A stretch of 64,000 nt of DNA from Lanius collurio. Taxonomy: Eukaryota > Chordata > Aves > Passeriformes > Laniidae. Shown here in pieces: positions 11,950-23,900 of the stretch. The stretch lies in NCBI GenBank assembly GCA_020086605.1, contig JACBWW010000008.1, positions 22,085,326 to 22,149,325 of the forward strand, written 5' to 3'. The notes beneath the pieces are model-generated. The model was not told the origin of the DNA and did not search any database. It worked only from the letters and a program-made list of their open reading frames with translations. The first letter of the stretch is position 1; each line of letters starts with the position of its first letter. Made by a program: the position numbers and the translations under genes.

Positions 11950-14900
11950 GTAAATGTAAGCTCTCCCCAGGCCGGGCCCCCTCTGCACTCCGTGTCGGGC
12001 GGGCCGGAGCGAGGTGGACCGGAGCACCGCCTGGGACCAAAGGTCCTCCTTGCTCCGCAGCATCTCCCCGGCTCTCGGGGGGATGTAGCTCTGCCCTGGC
12101 AGGGCGGCTGCATTTCGGCCTTGCCTGTGGGAACAGCTGAGGCGGTTCTTTTTCTCAGCGGCCCCGACCCTCTCTGTGGCGCCCCTGTCTCCCTCAGTGT
12201 TCGGGGTTCTCGTGGGACAGCGGGGATTCGCTCCCGCTCTCCCCCGGGAGCGGGGTGGTGGGGCGGCAGCACAGGGGCTAAATCGCGTCGGCGATCAGCC
12301 GTCCGTAGCCGTTTCTCCTTCACTTCTTGGAGGGTTTATTAGCTCACAGGTGCAGGATTATGAAGGTGAAGTGTCTTACTGCTGTCTTATGCTTACTGAG
12401 AAAAGCGTTTAAATGCTGAAAAGTAATTACACACACCCCAACCCCCAGATTAATAGGTTGCATTACTAAGATACCGGTGTGCCTGGTGGATTGTGAGGGA
12501 TGTTCCTTGGGAATTTACGTTGCGTTTCTAAACGTAGCATTTAAAATCCGTGAAGAAAGAGGGACTTGAGCCTTCTGGGCCCCTTCCTCCTCTAGTAGCT
12601 TTCAGCAGTTCAGGAGCAGACCAGCTGCTTCTCAGGAAATACGTTCTTATTTCTAAAACTGCTAAGATTTCTGTTTGGGGTTTTTTTGTTGTTGTTGTTG
12701 TTTCCTGAGGCATTGCAGAGTAGTAAAGAATGGTTATAAAAAGAATTATCAGATTGCTGATGTTTGCTGTGGAGGGTGAGATTCTTAGAGTAGGTCTTGC
12801 CAAGGCCAAGAGTTGTCTTCTGTCTGTGTGCATACTCTTGGATGAACATTAGTGCTGGAACTTGAGTTCGCTGTGGTTTAGCTGCATTTTCAGTGTGTGA
12901 AATGTAAGTAGTTATGTTTTCTTTTGCCTGAGTTGCACTCCTAGTACCAAGAGGAGCAGTACTGCTCCCTAGGTGATGGTACCTTCTGTAAAATTTCTAG
13001 TAGTTTCACATAATGCGAAAGGAAACATACTTCTCCAGTCTTGTTTGAAATGCATATTTATGTACGCCCACAGAGAAAAACGTGTTTTATAGTACTTAAG
13101 TCTTTTTTAAATACACGTGTATTTGTGTACACACAGAACTTGAAGTCCTTTCTAACAGTATACTTAATTGAGAAATTTTTTGAGTGTAAATGGTATGTTA
13201 TTTGTAGGCATGTGTGAGTCAGCTAATTGTCATAAGGTATTTATTTTTGATAGCTGTTACTGCCAAAAACCATACCTGATGGTGGCTGAAGCAATTTGAA
13301 ATTTATGCAAAGGCACTGGTGAAATGATAGTCTTTCTCAAGAAAAGAACAAAGCAAGCGAATCAAACAGCTAAACTCTATTTGTGTTTTCAAAACTTAGA
13401 CAAATCTACCATCTTCGTAAAGTGATGCTTATCATGTGTGGTTTTGAGCAAACATCAGAAATAAGCCACTAGCTTCAGTAATAATAATCTGTATAGAGTG
13501 AAGCTGTTGTTTTCCAGCCTTCCCCAAAATGTTTTTATAGCTGTATAAAGTATATAGGGAGGCATCATACTGTGCTTTCCATGAGGTTTTAAATATAAAA
13601 AAACTTTACTCTTCCACTGGTTATTAACCAAATGGGTGTAAAACTAGTCGAGCAAGGGACTATCTACACAGCTGCAGCAAAGGGAAGTTCATGTCACCTG
13701 AAGATAGAAGAACTAAAAACTGTTTTCTAGTGAAGTCCAGAAACTGTGTGTGTTTTGGAGATGTGGGGGTTCTTCAACTGAAGGAAATTCTTGCAATGAA
13801 ATTGAGTAGAGGGAGCACTTGCTACACAAGGATTGAGTTGCAGAAAGGTGAATTACATAGTCTGCAGCTGGTGAGGCAGATGCCCCAAAAGCCCTATTTG
13901 TTCTTTATTTTGACATAGTATATTAATGAAATATTTATTTTGTTATTCTTATCTTAGTTGTGTAACTGTTTAGTTAATTGTTTTAGAAAAATCTAAATTA
14001 CTGCATTTATTTTGTATTGAGTTAAGGGTAGTTTCTAACTAAGTGTCACAACGTTGTTCCCAGCTTGCTGCTTTGTTTACCTTTGTGATTGTCTAATTTA
14101 GTTGCAGCAAGTGCTCACAGATTGATTTAGGAATATCTCATCTCTCACCTTCTGCTCCTGAAGAAATCAAGGAGCTATGAGTGTAGAACACACTTGATTC
14201 CTTATGGACTTTGCTTCTAAGTTGGATTTTTCTGGTTTGACGTGAGAGAATGGCTTTAACAGGGCATTTGGAATGCCTTAATGTTGATCCTCTGATGTCT
14301 TTGGAGCGTTAAAAGGTTCTGGTGGCTGGTTTTGGATGCTGTTGAATGCTTGTGAACTTAAAAAAGTGAATGGTTCATATTAAATTAAATAGTAAAATAA
14401 AGATGTTAAGCCAAACTGTATTTCAGCCTTTTCTTAGCTGCTTTTCTGACTGAAAGAGAAAAAATAGATTTTTAAGCCTGAAATTGCTCTGCTAATAGTA
14501 AGCATGATACATCCATACTTTATTTCCCCCAAAATATTGACTGCCTTTTGAAACAGAGGTAAGGTAAAAACTAAATTAATGACATCATACTCTTGCTTAT
14601 TCCTTCCCACATGGAAATCAAGGAAATGAGAACTTGACAAGCTACCACACTATTGATTAAATCTAATGCAAAGCAATTATGGGCTAAGGCATGCAGCCAT
14701 GACTCAAGAGTTTGAGAAGTCTCTCCACGTGACTTGCTTACATCATTGCCTGCAATGACACTAATGATGTAGTGCTGGTCATCTTGATCTCCAGTGCTAT
14801 TCAGCAAGTATATATGAGGGCAAGAGAGCAGTGCAATGTAAGCTCTGTTCTATCTAGTTTGACATGTGGACAGATAAAGATTAGAGATCTGGAAGCAGTG

Positions 14901-17900
14901 GTAACAAAAAATAACCGTACTTGACTGCTTTCACTTGATACATGAATTAAGGAAGGAAGCCAAGATGATAACCCTGTTAGTATGCAAACCACATTGCAGG
15001 TTATCTGCCTTCATTGCAGAGAGATAACAGAGCTGCTTTACAGCTTGGCACTGGCACCTTCTAAATTTATTATCTTTGGGGATTTTAATTAATGTGTAAG
15101 TGATTCATGACATGCTTAGAATGCCTCAAGATGCTGCAGTTACAAAAATTCATGGACCTTTCTTCAGTTGTACTATGGATATCAAAAAAATAATAACTCT
15201 CCTTGCTCAGTATCTCTGTCAGGCAAAGAATAAGACAGTCTTCTTGCTGTCTGGCTCATAAGCCAGCACATCCTCAGAGCAGATTTTTTAAATTCCTTTT
15301 TTTGGGTGAAGGCCTAGAAGGGAACAACTGGTTGTGGGATCAGTGGACTGATAGGAAAAAGTATGCAAAAAAAAGACTGCTGGTAAGAACCACTAATTTT
15401 TTTTTTTTTTTTAATCATACCTTTTGAATACCTTGTTTTACTACTGATCCACACTGGTTGAATTATGATGGGCAGATTTAGACAGCAGATGGTGCAAGCT
15501 GTGATGGAGTAACTGTGTGCTGGAGGTGCCAGTGGGAGAATCTATAGGTTGTATATGCCTTTAGGTGCTGAAATGGGATAGGGGTGTTAGTAGTGTTCAT
15601 TTTTAGAAAATGGCTGAGTGCTGGCTTCACTGGTTGCTGAAGGCATGTAGTTTTCAAGTCTGAATCTACTTAAAATATGATGTAGCTTTTCACTGTTCAC
15701 TTAAGAGTTGGGATAGATCCTTGTGGGTCTCTTCCAGTTCAGAACATTCTGTGATCTGTGTGTGTTTGCTCTCTTGGATGTCCAGAAGAGTTCATGATCC
15801 TAATTTCTCCCTGGCGGAAGACTTTATTTACAAATGCAAAATACATGTCCTTTTTCCCTTGTGTGACCAATGGCTGAATAACTTTCTTTAAGTGCTATGG
15901 CAGTGGAATATGTCCTGGAAAACCTTTGTCAGTGAAGATAATGAGTACAAAATAAACACTAGTTCTGTCACCCTAATGTGGAAATAAAGGAATGAGGAGA
16001 CATTTTCATTCTTCTAAAATGTCTAGATGGCTTGAATTCTTAAAAGAGTGATGGAACTACTAGGCAGGTCCTCTCTGCCTCTTCCTTTTCTGTTCTTTTT
16101 TTCCAGTCAAGAACATAAAGGAAATTAGAGTCTCAACTGGTTCTTCTAAAAGCTGTATTACGGGAGGAGGATCAGATTTACAGTGGTATTACGGAAAATG
16201 GAAATAATTGTTAGCATTATTTGCTTACTACCAAGGTGCTAGTGGAAGCAAAGGAGGCTTGTTCATTGCTTTTTCATTACTCTAGATTTGTAAGGTTGTC
16301 TTGAATTTCTTAATTCTATTGGAAGATCGGCTAATCTGTGTTAAAAATACTTCACCAGTGTCAGTGGCATAAGTGGTGAACAATTCAGGATGTAAGTACA
16401 GTTTATAAAGTTTATGGAACATTCTGAAGAATGGCCTTGCCTGGCTATAAGCTAACTGCAAGAAAAGAACTCTATACAGAAATTAGAGATCAAATAAATA
16501 TTGCCTCCATTCTTTAATCTTTGCTTGCCTGAAGTGAGTTAAAGAACTAATGAAAAACAGTTCTTGTGCATCTTTTAATGTGTATGTTCAGAACATGAAG
16601 AAAAATGGAGAAGAAAGGCTGAGGTGGGGACATTCTGCTGGAATTATTTTCATGAACTGGCTTTTTGTAACTCAAAGTTTCCTTAAACTTTTTTCTGTTT
16701 GTTTGGTTCTCTTTTTTTAGGTCCAGCTATAACAACACAAGATTCCAGTCAGACTCAGGCAAATTCCATAACTAAGATGAAAGCTGGACTTAATGAATCA
16801 TCTGGTAATTGTTTTATTTCAGTATACTTAAAACTATAGTCCTTTTTCATGTTGATATTTATCATGTAGAGCTTACATTTTCACGCATAAGTCTCTTGAA
16901 ATAAGATTGTGACTTTGGAAGGAACAGAAGTAGATACAGCATCTAGACTTTTTAAAGCCACTGCAAGAGCTTGAGTGTCGTAAGTATCTTCAGGACTGGA
17001 AAAAGCTAGGCATATATGCCATACAAGCAGGCAATCACTGAAAGTCAGGCAGCACCCAGACAAGTGCCACTGCAGGTAGGTTACTCTAGCCTTTGGACAT
17101 GATAATTTTTAATATGAGAGCTCTGTATGCCTGTGTGTTAATGAAAGGTATAATAGTGCCCTTGCATTGTTGTGCCTGCTAGCTTCATCTTTTGTAATTA
17201 TGGCAGTGTCAGAACTGTCTGTTGTCCTTTATACCTTAACTGTGGTTTTAATGGGAAGCCAAGAATAAGTTCCAGGCAGGATAAGAAACAAGAAATGGTT
17301 GTTGACTCTGCTTCTCGTTTCTCCACAAAGATCAAAAAATCAGAATTTCAGCACTATCCCAAAGCCCATGTTGATTAGTGCAAGTCAAACATGAACTAAG
17401 TTATGTTTATATGCGACCTCAATGAAGTTCTGGCAAGTTGTTTTACCTACAAATTGGGTGTTTTTTTGAGATAATGCTATTTATCATCTTCAGAGCTTTT
17501 TAGCACAATGTGAGAACTAGGAGTGCAACAGCTAGTAGACTCAATGACTCCCTACATACATACACACACAGGGACACATATATGAAACTTTGAAAGTGTT
17601 TCATATATGGCCTCACCTGAATATTTTCATCTGATACGTATGAGGAAGAAAGCCAGTATGAAAATCCTCTTTGTGGGCCAGACACTTTAAAGGTTGTCTG
17701 GGTTTTTTTGTGGTTGGATCTACCATATGAGCTATCACTGGTGCCTTCTGAATGTGTCATTCTGAGGGATTTCATGATGTGGGTCATGCATGTACTAGAC
17801 TGACATGAGCTCAGGTGATCCATGACAGCCCTGATTTTCTGTCTGAGTGTTTGCGCACACGGGCAGGCTAAGATCTGCCAGAACTTCTCAGCCTTGTCTT

Positions 17901-20900
17901 ATTATTTCCTGGGTAAACACTTAGACTCGTTTACTTCTCCATGGGGCAGAGATCAAGGCTTGTGGTGTTCTTATCTGGAGCAACAGGACTGCCCTATACT
18001 GATAGAGACAGCTTTGATTTTTCTGCTTAAAAAGCCATTTTGTACTACCAGTTGAGATTGACAGCAATGTACTGTTAACAACACCAAATGAAATAACCTG
18101 AAGCTCTGCTCTTCCATGCCAACCACCTAAATATGCAGCTTTATTTTTACTTAAACTAGTTGATGCTTGAGGGAAAGTAGGAAGATGCAGATGGAACAAG
18201 CCAGGCAGAAGGTTGATTGCCTGTGGCACAGAATTCCTTGTGCTGTGAGCTTGATAGGTTGTTTTCTGAAACTGGCCAACAACTTGAAAGGCCTGTGGCG
18301 CCTCTGCTTATGCCTTTAGATGCAAACCGCTAGCAGGGATCTCACTCAGTGCAGCCAGATCCTCTCAGTTGTAGCTCAGAGGCATGTGTTTAAGAGCTTT
18401 ACCTGAGCGTTCAATATTTTATGAAAGGGAAGAGAAGGAATAATTCTGATGAGATGTAGGCTTTCAGAGGTGCTGTTTCTACTGTGCAGTGATCAATTCA
18501 GCCACCCAATGCGTCTCTTGAATGGGAAGGCTAAAGCTGTAGCCCAGTTCCTCTACCTTCTCAGTTGTGGTTGGGAATCTTTACAATGCTTGAAGAGGAG
18601 AGGTATTTGAGCCCCTTTCCTTCTACAAAAAATCAGAGTAATTTTGTCTTATAAAGCTGTGTGACTAGGTAGAATCAGTCTCTAATGACTGTTCATATAT
18701 TTCTGCAATGCATTATGAAATACTTGACAATAAAGGTACTTTCCAAAAAGGTAAAAGCACATGTGGCTTAAAACACTTAGTTTATCTATCAGGTTGTTGG
18801 TGGTGAAATCTTATTTCTTTCATTTCATCACTTAATTAAAATAAGGTTATTGTAGCTGGGGGCTACATCTGTCAGAGCTGCAGCTTATTAATTTGGCTTA
18901 TATCTCTCTTCTTGAAATGCATGAGAACAAGTGATGGGAACAAACTGTGCTTAGAGTTGCTGTATCAAGCTGTGTAGAGCTTTATGAAAGATCTCATACT
19001 CTCTGAAGAATATGTAATCCACAGCCCTACCAAAAAGGAATTTGGTGACCATACACCTTGTAAATATAAGTTTTCTTTACAAAAGGAGAATAATATTTTT
19101 AGGTCAGAAATACATGATGGTTAATATTGTTATCATTTCTTTGCAGAAGAGCATTGCCTGCTGTGTATCAGGAGTTCTGAGGAGCACTGAGGTTCTTGAA
19201 CCATTTTGTAGTGGACCACAAAGTGTTCTTGCCTCAGTCAGTTAAAGCAGCACCTAAATGAGATAGACTGCCTCTGACTTTCTGTCTGTAGTAGCTTTGG
19301 GAATGTCAGCAGTCTGTTGTTCTGGGGTTTTTTTGTTGGATTTTCTAAAGCTTAATACTTTTTCAAGAACTATTTAAACATTGATGTAGTCTTGTTAATG
19401 TAAGCTATAGGTAATTTTCTGAGTCAGGCTGTAAAATAGCTACGACATTTTTAGACTACTGGCATTCGCAATTGCAACATTACAATAAGCTAGAAACCAT
19501 TATCTAAGGTGGCATAATTGCTGTAACAGCAACTGCATGACACTGCTGCTTTGAGGTTATGGCTGCTAACACAGGTCTATAAAAGGATCTCCACAGTAAG
19601 TCAGCATTTGGCAAGGTCCATCTTTTCCCTCTAAGATTGTTATAATTAATAATTGCAATACTGTCTTGACACTATTGTGTGATTATTTATATAGGATAAC
19701 ATAACTTTGTTTCCCCTCACACCTTGTTAGGTCCAGATGTTGCCTCAGAAGAGCTCAAGCCAGCAGGCAAGGAGGTCTCATATGATTCCTTGGAGTATGA
19801 GATAGTCCTACCTGGTGAGGGTGTCATTCTGTTGTCTTCCAATTATTTTATGTTGAATGTGGGTATGCACAAACTTTTGTATGAATTGTAGAAGTATCTA
19901 GAGTGGCAAGCTCTTGATAAAGTGAAGATGTTTACAGTGAGCGTATGATGAGCGCAGCAAAAGGTAAGTACATTTATGCTATTATTAACTTTTGTGTTCT
20001 AACAATAACTATTTTGCAGTGGAGAATTAGATTTCTACTTTTATTAAAACTACAAGTAAAGCCAGTTCTTACCTCTCTTTTCCTCCAAATCAATTGAAAT
20101 TATAGTCTTTTTGCACTAGTGAATTCACTTGGAAGAGACCATGTAAGCTAGGGTACTTGCTGAGCAGCAGGTATTAGCTTGGCAACATTGCAGGTGTTAA
20201 GGCATGGAGAACAGGAGAAATTAAACCTCTTCCTAAAGTATGTGACATTCCCAGTTGCCAAATAATATTCCAGAATTAATTTCTTGGATAGCTGGAGAAA
20301 CTTACCTAACTGAAGTATCTCTGGAAAACTTTCAAAGTACTGGCATGATACTCTAAGGATATAATTTTGCAGTATTTATGCTGAGTTTTCTTCTAGCAGG
20401 AAACTTAAGGTACTGTCTGTTTCCTGTTCTGGTATGTGCACTCATAGTGTAGGGATACCCTAGACATCAGTCTTGCTCTTGGTTAATCCAACATCATCAG
20501 GTTTTATGTACCATTCATTTAGAGTATGGATTTAATTTTAAAATCATTTCAAAAGGGACAGATACTATTTTCAGGTGGGGTAATTTGACTGTAAAAGCTT
20601 TTCTGCTGTGAAACCAATTTTGTTTGTAAAATTGTTTGATCATAAACAACCTCAACACGCTGAATTGTGCTTGGCTCATTTATTGAGACTATTTGCTCTA
20701 ATAAATGAATTTTAGTTACTGACTTAGCTCTGCTATGGAAGACTGAGGTGTTACGCTTATAAGGTTGTCTCCAGTTCAACAGATCTTAAGTCTTTTGGCT
20801 GGGACTTGCAGTTCTGGACATGTTGTTCTACAGGTTGTAAATGTCTCTGCCAGACCCAGTAAAGTTCACCTACTTTGTATTTGGGGCTGTCATTTCAGTG

Positions 20901-23900
20901 AGACTTCACTGCTGCTTAGGTATGACTTGCATTACTGAGTCAGTGAGCTGTATCTTAAAACTTCATTTTCTCTCGGAAAGAATGTGAGCTATGCAATACA
21001 ACTACACTTTTGTGACAACCAAATACTACAGGTTAGGTCTAGGATTGAAGTGAGGCATGGATAAATTTTCTTGGAGTATTTAGATGGCTAACCACACTTC
21101 TATATAGAAGGCATGAAAGAATAGCCCAGTTATGAAATAAAATATCAGTGCTAACAGGTACAATGTCTTAGGTGTTTTCTTAAAAAAGACTATTTTTTGG
21201 ATCAGAGAAGATATTTGCTGCAGGTACCTACTTTTTGGATATGATTATTTTATGCTTACGAAAAGCAAAAAAAATGACAATTTTTTCTACTGAGTTGGAA
21301 TCCCATTGTAATTCTTCTGACTTGCTGGGAAGGCAAAGGCAGCCCTAAACGGGTATGAAGATGATTTGATGTCAACTTGAGTAACTGCAGCATGAAAGAC
21401 CTCATCCAGCCATGTTAAGGTTGTGTGTTTTACCAACAGCTTTCCTAGCAGTGGGATATAGCTATGGTCTTACAGTATCATAAAAATCTGCAGCTGGCCA
21501 AAATCCAGATGGTTATAGATATGTCTTAACTCTTCTTGACATTAATAATACAACTTTGTATGTACATATTAGGTACTTAGTATTTTTTGTTTGGACTAAA
21601 TCATGTCAAAGCTTAAGTCTGTCTCTTAAGTCGACGTTGCTTTCAGTGGAATGAGTATCTGGGCTTCTATATTAGAGTCCTCTAGGAAGTTTACCTACAA
21701 AAGTATGTTATTTTTGGAGTGTGGAGAGTGTTATTTTTGTAAAGGATATGTGTTTTAACTCAATTATGACTTAAGAAAATTACTCTGAAACTGATTTTTC
21801 AGGGGTTACTTTGCCCTGGAGGGTGTAAATAGCCCCTGTATCCCTCTCTAATCCTGTATATGTAAACACAGTCTTGGAAGTTTTTTCGCCCAGAATGAGG
21901 AAGTAGGTTTTTTTTCATTAAATGTTTTTAAACTTATTACAGGTGTGTCTGGTACTGCACTGCAAAAAAATGTCTCTGTGGGCAGTCCAACCAAAGTTCA
22001 ACTTACGTGCAAATTAGATGAGAATTCCGATTTGAAAAATCCTCAGGTGACTTGGAAAAGGGGAAATGAAACAATCAGTCACACCAGTAAAATGCAGAAC
22101 AGCTGGACCATCCAGTAAGTAGCATTCTTTACACTATGATTTTCAGATTGTAATGAGTTACTGTGTTCTATGCACTGCCCAATACTAGTAATGTGTATAT
22201 TGGAAAAGGGCCAAATGCAAAGATTAATCAACCTACTGAAGCTTCAGGAAAGGAGAAAGGTTGCAGGTACATCAAGCCTGGAGGAGGAGCTCCTGTTTTT
22301 CCTCTAGTGCTTGAAAACCAAAGTTTTTATAAAAAAAGAACATAGAATAAGGGCACAATTCCTTGAAGTGCAAAAATTCTGTTCAGTAAGTGAAATAATA
22401 ATCAGTCTCAGATTAAAATATTATAGCAATTTCTCTTTCTACTCCCTTGTTTTACAAATGCTCTTTTCCACCTCATTGATATTGTGCAGAAGTCTGGAAG
22501 ACATCAATGGTCATTTTTTTTCTTTCCTAGTTAACAAAAGGTAGAAGTGAGATTTACAGTAAAGATATTTTGAAGGTTTTTTTATGTCTTTCGAACCTCT
22601 ACAGAAACTCAAAAAATGTTGTAGAAGCCTTTCTACAGATGATACAATTTATTGTTGTTCTTTAGAATTAGGCCATTTACGCATTTTATCTAATTGGTCT
22701 CCAGTTGATTTCTGTATAGCTTTAACAGCAGTAATACTTTCATAAAATTTCCATTGTAGAAAATATGATTAGACTATAACTGTCACTTTTCTGATATTAC
22801 AAATACACAGCCATGTAAATATTTTTCAAAGTGCCAGTAAAATGTATAGTTTACCAATAGAGATGATGCTGTACTTCATTAGATTGACATGCTTTAAAAC
22901 AATTTGTTGTGTTGAAGAGATTACTTAAATGGTTTGTTCTTCCTAAAGCTGTATATAGGATATGCTTCATAGTTCATAATTCAGTAACCTGTAGATAATG
23001 CTGCTTAAAAGTGGCCTTTTGTCAGCTTGAAGGGTGAAAATGGTGTTTATGTTCCAAGGTGTGCTTGTGCTCTTCTGTTTTCTTAAAAATGTAATGCCAT
23101 TTCTGCATTGCACTAAACCTGAATCATGGTGTTTGTGATGTTATGTTCTCTGCTCTATTAGCAATCCTTACTGTTTTCTTTAGAATGCTAATTAGCACTT
23201 CTTTGTAATACAAAAAGAAAATAAACATGAAAAACCAAATTGGTGATTTTTTTTTTTTTAAGAGTCACAATCTCGGATAGCAGTCACTTGGGAAGTTACA
23301 GCTGTATTCTGAAGGGTGAAGTAGAAGTCAATGCTACGTTTCATTTGCAAGGTAATTTAATTAAATTGTATTTATTTTAAGTTTTTGTTTCAGCTGTCCA
23401 CTGCAAAGCTGTATTAGTATTCTTCTTGGGTAATATGGGAATGGCAACGTAATTTGATAAGTAGTGGCTAATGTAGTCAGGCTAAATGAGAGCAACTAAA
23501 TGTCAAAGTAATTCTTGTTGCATGGATGGAAGAATTTTGAACCGAAAACTGAAAGCCTTTTAAAAAAAAAAAAAATCTTAACAACCAAAAGAGCGTACAA
23601 GTCTACTATTTTACCCTTATTGACCAACTGATTTCCCCTTCCCTCTCCATCTCTACAGCAGAAGTGAATATTCTTTACTTTATGGAGCATGGAGAATAAA
23701 GGATGGTGTCACAGATAAATTTCTTCAAAAAGTAGAGCCAATAATTTGAAAGTTTGGTCTGAAGTTTGGTGTTAAAGGTGAAGTAATGATTGGTAAAATG
23801 GAGGCAGAATTTTAAGAATTTCATTTGTATTTCTGAAACCCTACATTATTGCTTTAGTGCATCTTTTATTCTGTAACACTCTTCTGATAAGAAGAGTGCT

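Larger units (their letters stand above)
11250..12330 (+). promoter_or_regulatory. EMB: CpG island and promoter of embigin
   Basis: A GC- and CpG-rich block stands out sharply from AT-rich flanks and covers embigin exon 1. It contains GC-box-like 'cccccgcccttcc' at about 11520 and a TATA-like 'cttaaag' at 11539-11545, which would place transcription start near 11570. No ATG occurs between that TATA-like site and the embigin start at 11862, which supports this start codon. Open frames on both strands within the island are a by-product of high GC content. The start site itself is inferred. Confidence 0.8.
11950..16720. other. Embigin intron 1
   Basis: 4.8 kb between donor GTAAAT and acceptor CTTTTTTTAG. 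The first 400 bases belong to the CpG island. It contains an L2/L3-like LINE fossil near 15.0 kb and a CR1 3' stub near 15.7 kb. No other exon candidate was recognised. Confidence 0.85.

Noticed and set aside
11540..12323. Minus-strand frames of 166 and 182 codons inside the embigin CpG island as a divergent gene
   Set aside because: High GC content lowers stop frequency, composition is Arg/Pro/Gly-rich without any domain, and both overlap the embigin first exon.
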